Assembly: GCF_009363115.1 (NCBI RefSeq)
Contig: NZ_CP045298.1
Span: forward strand, 2,809,001 to 2,873,000
DNA: 64,000 nt
Reading direction: 5' to 3'
DNA from: Paenibacillus brasilensis
GTDB lineage: Bacteria > Bacillota > Bacilli > Paenibacillales > Paenibacillaceae
Shown here piece after piece: positions 31,138-39,458 of the stretch; positions within the stretch are counted from its first letter, which is position 1; the number at the start of each line of letters is the position of its first letter. The notes under the pieces were generated by a model. That model searched no databases, was not told the DNA's origin, and worked only from the letters and a program-made list of their open reading frames with translations. The translations under genes were made by a program, and so were the position numbers.

Positions 31138-31615
31138 GCCATAGGAGTAGCGGCAGGAGGAAGGCCAGTATGATCTGTAATTCATACTCACGGTTCAGCC
31201 AGTGTCTTCCTCCATAGTACAGCAGTGTGATGGCTGCACCAGCTATGCCGTTGCTCCATGAAATGCCTGCTCCGGCAGGCGACATCACAGTACCAAGCAG
31301 GAGAAAGATACTGAATCCTGCGGCAAAGTACAGGCTGAGCTGCTCGGGCTTTCGCAGCCAAGGTAAAAAATTGTGCAGTGCATCGGCAGCAAGAGCTGCT
31401 GGAAGGGCAAAGCCGTAGGCCCACAACTGCGCGGTCAGCTCACCGCTATTGCCTGCTATAGTAGATGGAAGTCCTGTTATTTCCTCTGCCAGATAGCAAT
31501 ACATCCATATGAGGCCAAACACCAATCCCCCACAAGCCAGTTTGTTCAGCGCATAACAACCTAGCTCCATTCGCCAAGGCATTTTGGAATTAAATTCATT
31601 CCAAGGCTGTCTCAT
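31121..31615 (-). CDS. Hypothetical membrane protein
   Basis: A 164-aa protein with four or five hydrophobic segments (about 24-46, 65-85, 95-115, 118-135, 145-162). I do not recognise the family. The Trp-containing N-terminus (MRQPWNEFNSKMPWRMELG) is probably cytoplasmic. AAGGAGG lies 9 bases before the ATG, so it is a real gene. Its 3' end overlaps the nnr 3' end by 17 bases on the other strand. Confidence 0.65.
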   Translation of the reverse strand: MRQPWNEFNSKMPWRMELGCYALNKLACGGLVFGLIWMYCYLAEEITGLPSTIAGNSGELTAQLWAYGFALPAALAADALHNFLPWLRKPEQLSLYFAAGFSIFLLLGTVMSPAGAGISWSNGIAGAAITLLYYGGRHWLNREYELQIILAFLLPLLLWPIGLQ

Positions 31616-31879
31616 GTTGCGATTCCTCCTTATGACACTCGGTAATCCACAACCAATAAAGGAATTAATTTCTATTACAATCCGCTTACGGTTTACGGCA
31701 TTTCAGTTTACGTTAGCTGTGTATCATATTCCTAATAGTAATTTTTAGTCAGCAAGAGATAGATCGGAGTGAATGGTTTCCGTCTATTTGTTGTACCTTG
31801 CGAGCAAGTGAGACCAATGATGCAAATATCAAGGTAATAAAGATTGCGGATAGCCGCGGTACGGAGAGGCGGGGATTGC

Positions 31880-32716
31880 ATGATACAGGCGGTTATTTTT
31901 AATCTTGAAAGTACATTGTTGGACCCCGGAGGGCGGGGCCTGATCCAGGGAATGCTTGATATTTTCAGATGGAAGGGTGTACAAGTAACCGAAGAGCAGG
32001 TATCACATGGGCGAGGGCTGCCGATCCGTGATCATATTGCCAATGTGCTGGGACTTTCAGAGGTTCGGAAAAAGTGGTTAGAGTGCTTCGGTACACATCC
32101 CGGAAGGACAGATATTGAGCATATTTATCTTGAGCTTGTCCCTGTTCTTCGCTCCTTGATTCAAGGGGCTGAGCCCGCGATCGGCATAGACAAGGCGTTG
32201 CATGAATTGCAGGATCGTCGTATTCAGTCGGGTGCCACCACAGCCTGCCCGATGGAGCTGCTAGGTCCTATTTTCACGCCTGCCCAGTCACCTTATACGT
32301 TGGATTGTATAGTAGCCCCTTGTGAAGTGTCGCAGGGACGTCCTTATCCGTGGATGATCTACGATATTGCACATCGCTTGCAGGTATTTCCGCTCAGCGA
32401 TATTGTGAAAGTAGGAGATACGGCAGCCGATATGCAAGAGGGAAGGAATGCCGGCGTATGGACGGTAGGTGTATTGAACCAGAACAAAAGTGCGTTAACC
32501 GCGGCACAAACAAGCAGCCCTGAAATAGACGACAGAGTGGCTGAGGAACGACGCAGACAGAGCGTATACGGTTTAAAAAGGGCAGGAGCCCATATCGTCA
32601 TGAACTCGATCGGTGACTTGCCGCGCATTTTACGTGAAATCGAAATGCTCCAGCACACGGGAGGCTATCCCTCTTATACGAAGCAGGTAAAAACAGCGAT
32701 GATGCCCCCGTCTTGA
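31880..32716 (+). CDS. PhnX-like HAD protein lacking catalytic residues
   Basis: A 278-aa protein that follows phosphonoacetaldehyde hydrolase along its length: an opening AVIFNLESTLLD, the cap-domain GRGLPIRDHI, TTACPMELL, GRPYPWMIYDIAHRL and the last HAD motif KVGDTAADMQEGRNAG. In PhnX the first motif starts with the nucleophile Asp (FDWAGT) and the cap has a Schiff-base Lys (GLLKIDH). Here they read Asn and Ile/Arg. So hydrolase activity is unlikely; a binding or regulatory role is possible. The C-terminal 60 residues are basic and extra. The ATG at 31880 follows GGCGGGGA. It is a single gene ended at 32820-32863. Confidence 0.75.
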   Translation: MIQAVIFNLESTLLDPGGRGLIQGMLDIFRWKGVQVTEEQVSHGRGLPIRDHIANVLGLSEVRKKWLECFGTHPGRTDIEHIYLELVPVLRSLIQGAEPAIGIDKALHELQDRRIQSGATTACPMELLGPIFTPAQSPYTLDCIVAPCEVSQGRPYPWMIYDIAHRLQVFPLSDIVKVGDTAADMQEGRNAGVWTVGVLNQNKSALTAAQTSSPEIDDRVAEERRRQSVYGLKRAGAHIVMNSIGDLPRILREIEMLQHTGGYPSYTKQVKTAMMPPS

Positions 32717-32819
32717 AGTGCCTCAATACACAGTTCTAAGTTATATGTATGCGCCATACCCGACGAAGGTGAACTTCTTATGGAATGGTCATATGCCTAT
32801 CCCACGGTTTTTTATATGC

Positions 32820-32863
32820 CAAAAAGCCTTAACCCGGTAAATACCGAGTTAAGGCTGCATTTT
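32820..32863. terminator. Bidirectional terminator
   Basis: AGCCTTAAC and CGGT at 32825-32838 pair with ACCG and GTTAAGGCT at about 32842-32855, with one mismatch. T runs lie on both sides. It is shared by the PhnX-like gene and nrdB. Confidence 0.92.
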
Positions 32864-32868
32864 GTTAC

Positions 32869-33900
32869 TTACAAATCGTCAAATCCGTTGTCGTCTCCGA
32901 CCTTGCCATAATTGCGTGATTTTGCTTCAAAAAAATCTGTTTTTGTCGCATTCAGCGCTTCATCCGAGAATGGCTTGATCCAAGGCATACAATTTACATC
33001 TACGTCCTCATAGGCTTTGTCCATACCAAGCAGTCTCAGGCGCATATTTGCCATATATTTGATATAATCGCTCAGCTCGTTCAAGTCGATGCCACGAACC
33101 TCCTTGAGCGTATAATGCGCCCAGTTCGTTTCCAACTCCACTGCACGGTTGATCATACGGTAAACATAGTCGGTATTTTCCTTTGTGTTCAGCTCAGGGA
33201 AATCAGCCAATAGCTGCTTGAACACTTCGGCAAAGAAGTAGCAATGCTGATTTTCATCACGCTGAATATACGAGATCATTTGGCTGGTGGCCATCATTTT
33301 TTGGTCACGGGCCAAGTTATAGAAGAAAGCGAATGTACTGTAAAAGAAAATACCTTCCAGAATCAAATCAGCTACCATCGCCTGGAAAAAGGTTTGCGGA
33401 TTCTGCTCATCGCGGAATTCCTGATAAATGTCAGAAATGAAGGTGTTGCGCTCCAGCAGGACAGGATCGTTTTTCCAGTATTCGAAAATTTCCTTTTGCT
33501 CCTGCTCCGATACCAAGGAAGACAGAACGTAGGAGTAGGACTGGTTATGCACCACTTCCTGTTGCCCGATAATGGCCGAGATCGCTTCCAGCGAGGAATC
33601 GGTAAAATAGCGTTTTACATCTCCAACAAACATCGTTTGCATGGAATCCAGCACAGCCAGCAGACCGATGTTAATTTTGAATGTACGCTGTTCTTCGCCA
33701 TCCAGTAAAGGGAACTGGGACGCGTCCTTGGACATCGGAATTTCATCCGGAATCCAGTGGTTCAGCAGGAGCACTTTATACAGCTTGTACATATGCGGCA
33801 TCCGAATATCGTTCCAGTTCAGAATGCCGGAGTTTTCGCCTTCAATAATACGGGTAGAGCGGTTAGGCGCTTCCGTGTTAAAAATCTTTTGTAACTGCAT
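32869..33900 (-). CDS. nrdB: Ribonucleotide reductase class Ia, beta subunit
   Basis: A 343-aa ferritin-like subunit that holds the diiron-tyrosyl radical. The iron and radical signature is EVVHNQSYSYVLSS, with Glu, His and the radical Tyr (first Tyr of SYSY), and DENQHCYFF supplies the later Glu/His ligands. It passes the radical to NrdA for reducing ribonucleotides to deoxyribonucleotides. It follows nrdA by 20 bases with GGAGAGAA before the ATG. The symbol nrdF would be used if class Ib; the lack of nrdI/nrdH nearby and the partner's N-terminal cone argue for class Ia. Confidence 0.92.
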   Translation of the reverse strand: MQLQKIFNTEAPNRSTRIIEGENSGILNWNDIRMPHMYKLYKVLLLNHWIPDEIPMSKDASQFPLLDGEEQRTFKINIGLLAVLDSMQTMFVGDVKRYFTDSSLEAISAIIGQQEVVHNQSYSYVLSSLVSEQEQKEIFEYWKNDPVLLERNTFISDIYQEFRDEQNPQTFFQAMVADLILEGIFFYSTFAFFYNLARDQKMMATSQMISYIQRDENQHCYFFAEVFKQLLADFPELNTKENTDYVYRMINRAVELETNWAHYTLKEVRGIDLNELSDYIKYMANMRLRLLGMDKAYEDVDVNCMPWIKPFSDEALNATKTDFFEAKSRNYGKVGDDNGFDDL

Positions 33901-33920
33901 GGGAGATTCTCTCCTTTAGT

Positions 33921-36254
33921 TTAGGATGCGCAGCTTTCGCATTCTTCAATCGTCAGTGCGCGGCTGCGTACATAATAGGTCGACTTCATACCCGATTTCC
34001 AGGCATGGATGTGCAGTGCCAGGAATTCCGTAGCTTTAATGTCAGGACGTACATACAGGTTAAAGCTTTGGCCTTGGTCAATATGCCGCTGACGTGCAGA
34101 TGCCATGTTGATCGAAGCATGCTGATCCAGCAGGAAGGCCGTTTTGTAGTACCAGATTGTCTTTTCATTCAAGTCCGGTGCAGGATTGGCAATCTTGTAG
34201 GTTGTCTTCTCTTCATAGGAAAGCAGCTCATACAATGGATCAATACTGGCAGTGGAACCTGCAATAATTGACGTGGAACCGTTAGGTGCAATGGCGAACA
34301 GCCATGCGTTGCGAATGCCGTTTTGTTTCACTTCTTCTGCAAGCTCGCTCCACTCGGACGAGGTGACGAATTTGCCTTCACGCGTACCGTCCGTATAGCC
34401 ACGGGATGTGAAATAATGCCCGGTTGACCAGTCAGAGCCCTCAAATTTGGCATAACGTCCTTTTTCCTTTGCCAGCTCCATGCTGGATTTAACAGCCAAA
34501 TAGTTGATTTTTTCATACAAATGATCGTTATAGGTTACCGCTTCATCAGACTCCCAACGGATGCCTTCGAGTGCGAGCAGGTGATGAAGACCGAACGTGC
34601 CCAGACCGACTGCGCGGTATTGGCTGTTCGTATATTGTGCTTGCAGCACTTCAATATTATTAATATCAATGACGTTATCCAGCATACGTACCTGAATCGG
34701 TACGAGACGATCCAGTACCCCTGCCGGAACGGCGCGAGCCAAATGGATGGAGTTCAGGTTGCAGACAACGAAGTCGCCAGGGATTTTGGAAATGACAATG
34801 CGTGTTTGTCCGTCCTTGGTGACCAGTTCCTCTTTTTCTACCACAGTCGCAGACTGGTTTTGCATAATTTCCGTACACAGGTTGGAGGAATATACCATGC
34901 CATGGGCCCGGTTCGGGTTGGCCCGGTTTACCGTATCACGGTAGAACATGTACGGTGTACCGGTTTCCAGCTGCGATTTCATCAGACGTTTCATGATGTC
35001 GATCGCAGGCACCGTGATGCGGGAAAGTATAGGATGCTGCGACGCTTCCTCATATTTCTCACGGAAGGAGCCTGAACCGAAAGCTTCATCGTAAAAATCC
35101 TCCAGCCCCAATGGGCGGCCCTTTTCGTCCTTCCAGCCCATGACCTTCTTCACTTCATGCGGGCAAAAAAGGTTCCATTCGCCACGTGCTTCGACCCGCT
35201 CCATGAACAGATCGGGCAGACATACGCCGTGGAACACATCATGTGCACGCATCCGCTCATCACCGTTGTTCAGCTTCAGGTCAAGGAACGCGAGAATGTC
35301 CTTGTGAAATACGTCCAGATAAACGGCAATCGCGCCTTTGCGTGTACCCAGCTGGTCTACGCTGACGGCCGTATTGTTCAGCTGGCGAATCCATGGAATA
35401 ACACCCGAGCTTGTGTTTTTATGTCCGCGGATATCGGAGCCGCGCGCCCGTACCTTACCGAGGTATACGCCGATGCCGCCGCCCATTTTGCTGAGACGGG
35501 CTACATCGGTATTGGAATCGAAAATACCTTCCAGCGAGTCGTCTACCGTGTCGATAAAGCAGCTGGACAGCTGTCCGGCCACCTTTTTTCCCGCATTGGA
35601 CATCGTTGGTGTAGCAGCGGTCATGTACATGTTGCTCATCGCCCAATAGGCTTCCTTGACCAGCTCCATACGCTTGTCCGCAGGCTCCTTGTGCATCAGG
35701 TACATCGCGATGATCATGTAGCGTTCCTGCGGCAACTCCATCACACGTCCGTCAAAGTCGTTCGCCAAATAGCGCTCAGACAGCGTCAGCAGCCCGATAT
35801 AATCGAACAGGAGGTCATTTTGCGGCAAAAGGGAAGCACCCAGCTCATCAATTTGCTCTTTAGTATAGTAATCGAGCAATTCCTGACGGTAGATTCCCTT
35901 TTCAACCAGCTCTGTGATCAATGGATAGAAGGCGCCGTAAGGCTCGTCTGCATAGGATTTGTAACGGCGGTGAGTCGCCGCTTTTTTATACAAGGAAGTG
36001 AGCAAAGCACGCGCAGCGGCAAATTTCCAGTCCGGTTCTTCCTTGCTTACCAGTTCAAGGGCAGCCATCGCAAACGCGTTGCTGATTTCATCTCCCGTGA
36101 CCTCGTCCCGGCGCAGCTTGCTGGTTACACCGCGAATGAGGCGGTCTTTATCCAGCTTGTCCAATCCGCTGAGTACACGGTCGGCATATACGGAAATGCG
36201 TATTTCATCAAAAGCCAGCTGGCGATTGTTTGGTTTTGTTACGAGTTGTGGCAT
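33921..36254 (-). CDS. nrdA: Ribonucleotide reductase class Ia, alpha subunit
   Basis: A 777-aa catalytic subunit. An N-terminal ATP-cone-like segment (about 1-100) comes first. The active site follows: SSCFIDTVDDS, NLCTEIM with Cys and Glu in the right spacing, and the partner residues CNLNSIHL. The tail ECESCAS carries the redox Cys pair reduced by thioredoxin or glutaredoxin. The ATG at 36254 has GCGAGGAA upstream; the open frame extends 69 codons further without a ribosome site. Two NrdR boxes lie about 200 bases upstream, giving a long leader. It forms an operon with nrdB. Confidence 0.93.
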   Translation of the reverse strand: MPQLVTKPNNRQLAFDEIRISVYADRVLSGLDKLDKDRLIRGVTSKLRRDEVTGDEISNAFAMAALELVSKEEPDWKFAAARALLTSLYKKAATHRRYKSYADEPYGAFYPLITELVEKGIYRQELLDYYTKEQIDELGASLLPQNDLLFDYIGLLTLSERYLANDFDGRVMELPQERYMIIAMYLMHKEPADKRMELVKEAYWAMSNMYMTAATPTMSNAGKKVAGQLSSCFIDTVDDSLEGIFDSNTDVARLSKMGGGIGVYLGKVRARGSDIRGHKNTSSGVIPWIRQLNNTAVSVDQLGTRKGAIAVYLDVFHKDILAFLDLKLNNGDERMRAHDVFHGVCLPDLFMERVEARGEWNLFCPHEVKKVMGWKDEKGRPLGLEDFYDEAFGSGSFREKYEEASQHPILSRITVPAIDIMKRLMKSQLETGTPYMFYRDTVNRANPNRAHGMVYSSNLCTEIMQNQSATVVEKEELVTKDGQTRIVISKIPGDFVVCNLNSIHLARAVPAGVLDRLVPIQVRMLDNVIDINNIEVLQAQYTNSQYRAVGLGTFGLHHLLALEGIRWESDEAVTYNDHLYEKINYLAVKSSMELAKEKGRYAKFEGSDWSTGHYFTSRGYTDGTREGKFVTSSEWSELAEEVKQNGIRNAWLFAIAPNGSTSIIAGSTASIDPLYELLSYEEKTTYKIANPAPDLNEKTIWYYKTAFLLDQHASINMASARQRHIDQGQSFNLYVRPDIKATEFLALHIHAWKSGMKSTYYVRSRALTIEECESCAS

Positions 36255-36457
36255 AGGATTAATTCCTCGCTTTCCTGATTTGGAATACTTACTTAGGGAA
36301 TAGGCATGAAGATGATCATGTTGACAAAGAAAATAATGAAAAAAGCGATGGTTCAGACAGCATTTTGAGGCTGTATGTAATCCCATAACGTAGAAATAGC
36401 GATGCGCTTGCCAATGAAGGAGGAGAAAGTTGGTTCCCATGCAATTTATCGGCTGCA

Positions 36458-36504
36458 TCACTATATTTAGAAGTGTTATGAATATTTAACCCAACATATT
36501 GTGT
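36458..36504 (-). promoter_or_regulatory. Tandem NrdR boxes before nrdAB
   Basis: Two sites resemble the NrdR box (acaCwAtATaTwGtgt). Box 1 at 36458-36473 has the core CTATATTTAG. Box 2 at 36489-36504 has the core CAACATATTG and on the minus strand reads ACACAATATGTTGGGT. The core starts are 31 bp apart, three helical turns, as in known NrdR-regulated promoters. NrdR should repress nrdAB when nucleotide levels are high. Confidence 0.85.
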
Positions 36505-36790
36505 TTATAAACTTAAAATTTCAAATAAGTGCAAGGAGTATTATAGCAACATTCGAAGCCATACGTAAAGGAAAAGGAATGGAAAATCAAAATATGCAGG
36601 GAAAACGCGGACTGTATTTGAATTGAGGCTGTGTGAACGGTACAATGAATGATAGAGAGTTTTTTTTCAGAAACAATCAGCGTCTCAGCATACATATGGC
36701 CTTAATGTGGAATAAGGTTGCTCTATCGGATAGTGTTTTTAGATTCTAAAAAGTGAAGTGTAATTTCAAAAATAAAGGAGGCACACCACG
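36505..36790. other. Intergenic region between nrdA and the thiamine-binding gene
   Basis: With the nrdA leader this makes a gap of over 500 bases. Apart from the NrdR boxes and the ribosome site AAGGAGG at 36775-36781, I see no gene or structure that I can support. Confidence 0.5.
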
Positions 36791-37138
36791 ATGGCCATCG
36801 CGGAAGTGACTGTAATCCCAATTGGGACGGGAAGTACCAGCCTGAGCGACTATGTTGCCCAAATGCAAAAAGTGTTAAAGACGCAAAAAGGAATTACCTA
36901 TGAGCTTACCTCTATGAGTACGATTATTGAAGGCTCGTTGGACGATGTGTTTACCGCCATTGCAGCGTTGCACGAAGCGCCGTTCCTGTCAGGGGCCAAG
37001 CGCGTCTCCACCTCGGTCAAAATCGACGACCGTCGCGACAAGCCTTCCTCCAGCCGTCAAAAGCTCCGTTCCGTAGCAGATAAACTGTCCGGCACAGGGA
37101 TAGCGAATGTGACCGAATTAAATCCAAATCCTAGTTGA
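36791..37138 (+). CDS. Thiamine-binding-type protein (MTH1187/DUF77)
   Basis: A 115-aa cytoplasmic protein. The first 90 residues match the MTH1187 family: AIAEVTVIPIGTGSTSLSDY, LTSMSTIIEGSLDDVF, AIAALHEAPF and RVSTSVKIDDRRD. Members are ferredoxin-like dimers, some shown to bind thiamine or its pyrimidine. The last 20 residues are an extra polar tail. AAAGGAGG lies 9 bases before the ATG. It stands alone; no thiamine gene is near. Confidence 0.85.
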   Translation: MAIAEVTVIPIGTGSTSLSDYVAQMQKVLKTQKGITYELTSMSTIIEGSLDDVFTAIAALHEAPFLSGAKRVSTSVKIDDRRDKPSSSRQKLRSVADKLSGTGIANVTELNPNPS

Positions 37139-37212
37139 AAAAATGAATGTAAGTCATTGATTTTTATGTAAGTAAGAGTATAATAGTTTTTGTTGTCAGC
37201 TTATACTGACTC

Positions 37213-37284
37213 GCTGGTGTAGCTCAGGGGTAGAGCAACGCACTCGTAATGCGTAGGCCGGGGGTTCAATTCCCTTCACCAGCA
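37213..37284 (+). tRNA. tRNA-Thr (anticodon CGU)
   Basis: A 72-base cloverleaf. The acceptor stem GCTGGTG/CACCAGC has 7 bp. The D-arm is AGCTCAGGGGTAGAGC. The anticodon stem ACGCA/TGCGT holds the loop CTCGTAA, giving CGT (reads ACG, Thr). The T-arm is GGGGGTTCAATTCCCTT with two G-T pairs. The discriminator is A and CCA is not encoded. A terminator follows at 37304. Confidence 0.95.
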
Positions 37285-37303
37285 TCTTATAAAACTCAAG
37301 CAC

Positions 37304-37341
37304 AGCGCGGCTTCCAAGCTTTTTGGAGGTCGCGCTTTTTT
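37304..37341 (+). terminator. Terminator of the tRNA gene
   Basis: AGCGCGGCTTCCAA pairs with TTGGAGGTCGCGCT and is followed by six Ts (37336-37341). Confidence 0.92.
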
Positions 37342-37503
37342 GTTGGAGTGAGCATTTTTCTAACATTCTTCTAACCTTTAGTCTAGTAAAGTGGTTTTTT
37401 GGTGTTAATATGCTCTCCTATTATTGGATCCCATAAAACGGAGGAAGAATATTATTGCCTCAACACATACGGACGTCGTTGTGTAATCCGAAAGCATCGG
37501 TAA

Positions 37504-37538
37504 CATCCTGCTGGCTTAATGTCGGCGGGGTGTTTTTT
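37504..37538 (+). terminator. Terminator-like hairpin
   Basis: CATCCTGCTG at 37504-37513 pairs with CGGCGGGGTG at 37523-37532 (several G-T pairs), followed by six Ts. It lies within a possible 43-codon frame (TTG near 37455, GGAGGAAG upstream) that I judge unlikely to be a gene. Confidence 0.55.
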
Positions 37539-37613
37539 ATTTACCTGCTTGCCCTATCACAGAACGTATTTATACATATATTAAGGTGAGGACAAATAAA
37601 GGAGGTTAAAGCC

Positions 37614-37727
37614 ATGGGTGCATATGGAGATACAGGTGCAGGTGTTGGCGGTATGTGGACTTCTACAGCGGCAATTTTGGTGCTCTTTATCCTGTTGGTT
37701 ATCATCACTAAATCAATTTGGGTTTAA
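37614..37727 (+). CDS. YjcZ-like tiny membrane protein, second copy
   Basis: A 37-codon gene with AAAGGAGG eight bases before its ATG. The Gly-rich head (GAYGDTGAGVGGMWTS) leads into one membrane helix, TAAILVLFILLVIITKS. The helix nearly repeats that of the copy at 6855-6974. It belongs to the tiny sporulation-membrane group (YjcZ). Its own terminator at 37893 may also serve it. Confidence 0.88.
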   Translation: MGAYGDTGAGVGGMWTSTAAILVLFILLVIITKSIWV

Positions 37728-37892
37728 TTTTGTAAAAAGGGCTGTTGAATAATATCACTTCAATCATTTTCAAGGATGGTAAAAGGTTTAATCCAATGAG
37801 CAGCCTAGCCGGATTGTCAGCAACGGGCTTGTAGAACTAGTGTTTAAGATATACAAATGGTCAAAGATGATAAAGCTGCTTAAAACGAGTGT

Positions 37893-37929
37893 ACACCCTA
37901 TCGGCTTTGGCTGGTAGGGTGTTTTTTTT
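37893..37929 (+). terminator. Rho-independent terminator
   Basis: ACACCCTATC at 37893-37902 pairs with GGTAGGGTGT at 37913-37922, followed by eight Ts. It faces the minus-strand gene ending at 37931. Confidence 0.9.
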
Positions 37930-37930
37930 G

Positions 37931-38245
37931 CTATTGCTCACATATATTTACATCAATTTTTTGTTCATCTTCCAAGTTAGATTCCAAAAATTCGATCCCC
38001 TTAACAGTAATACTTATCGACAATACTTCATCCATTCCTTTGCCACCCATAGGTGTAATATCTATAAATCCCATAGACAAAAGATAGTGGAAAGCTAAGT
38101 GGCGTTCGGTATTTCGCTCTTGATATATGTCACGTTTTGTACCAGACATGCTGATTTCGCCGCCACTAAACCAAAGCTGGTATAGTTCTCCTAGTATATC
38201 TAATCTTAACTTTTTGCGCTCTCTCACCTTCTCAATATCTACCAT
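37931..38245 (-). CDS. Small winged-helix-like hypothetical protein
   Basis: A 104-aa protein. The pattern LDILGELYQLWFSGG, then ERHLAFHYLLSMGFIDIT and a beta-wing ending ISITVKGIEFLES fits a small winged-helix fold, as in YjcQ-like or phage-type proteins. I do not recognise a named family. GAGGGGAT lies 7 bases before the ATG. It is the last of a row of minus-strand genes downstream of the peptide-signalling cassette, separated from it by a terminator. Confidence 0.65.
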   Translation of the reverse strand: MVDIEKVRERKKLRLDILGELYQLWFSGGEISMSGTKRDIYQERNTERHLAFHYLLSMGFIDITPMGGKGMDEVLSISITVKGIEFLESNLEDEQKIDVNICEQ

Positions 38246-38271
38246 TTCGGTTATCCCCTCTCAATAAAATG

Positions 38272-38317
38272 ACAATGGTCAGGACACTAGAAATAATGTA
38301 ATGTTCCTGACTATTGT
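38272..38317. terminator. Hairpin between cassette and downstream gene
   Basis: ACAATGGTCAGGA at 38272-38284 pairs with TTCCTGACTATTGT at 38304-38317, with two weak pairs. T-rich runs occur on both strands. Confidence 0.6.
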
Positions 38318-38335
38318 TATTTTTAAACTTTATAC

Positions 38336-38488
38336 TTATTTCAGTTCAATTTTATCTGGATCGTTGGAAATAATGATTTTCGGATCATAAGCTCTGGCAG
38401 CAGACCAATTTTCGATATTTGTTCCCCAATATTCACAAAATAAAAAATAACGACCCTCATAAGAGTCGTTATTGATAATAAAAAATTA
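38336..38488 (-). other. Open C-terminal-like fragment after the peptide gene
   Basis: After the tandem stops of the peptide gene, the same frame stays open for 50 codons to a stop at 38336. It reads like real protein: SYEGRYFLFCEYWGTN, then NWSAARAYDPKIIISNDPDK. It has no start codon or ribosome site and spans a terminator hairpin. It may be the tail of a lost gene. I do not recognise it. Confidence 0.35.
38438..38473 (-). terminator. Terminator after the peptide gene
   Basis: AATAACGAC on each side (about 38447-38455 and 38465-38473) forms a stem with loop TTATGA. On the minus strand it is followed by TTTTTTATTTT. It ends the receptor-peptide transcript 16 bases after the peptide stop. Confidence 0.9.
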
Positions 38489-38599
38489 TTAGAATATTCC
38501 ATGACTAGTGGGTGTAATTGAACCAGCTCCCGTATTAATGGGCGGTGTGCTGATGATCAGACCTAATACGATTGCCAAGGTAACAAATGCCTTTTTCAT
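38489..38599 (-). CDS. Exported peptide precursor (Phr/AloP-like pheromone)
   Basis: A 36-codon gene starting inside the end of the TPR gene in another frame. GGAAGGGGAACTG lies 5-15 bases before the ATG. The product has a basic start (MKK), a hydrophobic stretch (AFVTLAIVLGLIIS) and a short polar tail ending SITPTSHGIF. This is the plan of Phr, AimP and AloP precursors, exported by Sec and cut so that the last 5-10 residues re-enter through Opp and bind the cognate receptor. Its position at the 3' end of a TPR gene, overlapping it by 65 bases, is typical of such cassettes. The mature peptide (perhaps TSHGIF or longer) is a guess. Confidence 0.75.
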   Translation of the reverse strand: MKKAFVTLAIVLGLIISTPPINTGAGSITPTSHGIF

Positions 38600-39421
38600 T
38601 TTTCAGTTCCCCTTCCAGAATAATTTTAAACATCTCTTCGAACTGCTTAATTTGGTCTGGAGTAGCAAAACCTCTAAACGACTCGAATAGAGCTATACAG
38701 CGTTTAAAATATTTTCCTTCCTCGATTATAACAGAGGATTCTAATGCCTGTAATACGCAATTTAATGCATCGACAAACTTGTCTTTTCTAAGTTGATACA
38801 AAGCTAAGTGGTAGGAGTGAATTGAAAAATGTTTCCGTAATCCTCCAGCTCGACAAACGATGCACTATGCTGACTCGTTGCTTCTAGCTCTGAGTCAATG
38901 TCCCACCCATGTTGTAGAGCTGCTTCTACAATACTGACATGCGCCGGAAGCCAATCGTCTTCTGGCGATATTTCCAAAAACCTTATATACTCAGCAATAA
39001 TATGCCTGTTGCCCTCAAACATCATTAGTTCGTACTCGTTCAATTTAGCTAAAAGCTTGAAGTTATCCACCACCTCAAGCCCATCTTTGTCTAACTTGTT
39101 AAACCAACCAAGTTCTGCGTATTTTTCAATGCAGTCCTTGGTGGCTGCATAATTTTGTAACTTAAGGTGTGCGACACCACGCATCAGATGACTGTATCCG
39201 TAATAAAACACAAGGGGTTGTTTTAACTGCTTATTATGTAAATTATCGTGTGTGTTGTTTAGCATCATATCATAGTTTGACTTGGCACAATTATATAGAT
39301 GTTCAGTTAGTTTTAGGAGTCTTTCCCAATCCCCTGAGGTATAGCACATCCTAATGTAATGTACTATTGCGTCTAAATCTTCAACATTAAGTAGGTCTTT
39401 TTCAATAGCGTCCACTTCCAT
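38535..39421 (-). pseudogene. TPR peptide-receptor (Rap/AimR/AloR-like), frameshifted
   Basis: One TPR protein is split over two frames. Frame one starts at the ATG 39421 (AAGGAGGATT upstream) and runs through LLNVEDLDAIVHYIRMCYTS, WERLLKLTEHLYN and FYYGYSHLMRGVAHLKLQNY to FVELEDYG. Frame two continues HFSIHSYHLALYQLRKDKF, then FKRCIALFESFRG, and ends at 38535. A single base is missing in an A run near 38832; restoring it gives 295 residues. The helical repeats match RRNPP receptors of Paenibacillus. The N-terminal helix-turn-helix found in AimR/AloR is absent, so even repaired it would be a Rap-like, DNA-nonbinding form. As written it makes about 205 residues. Confidence 0.75.
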
Positions 39422-39458
39422 TACCAAATCCTCCTTTTTTGATTTACCGCATAATCCC

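Noticed and set aside
35157..36278. 373-codon plus-strand frame opposite nrdA
   Set aside because: It is the mirror of a strongly coding gene; no ribosome site and no motifs.
36254..36461. N-terminal extension of NrdA by 69 codons
   Set aside because: The frame is open by chance; the ribosome site GCGAGGAA and family length support the ATG at 36254.
37455..37586. 43-codon frame with GGAGGAAG upstream
   Set aside because: It starts with TTG and contains a terminator-like hairpin with six Ts in its middle.
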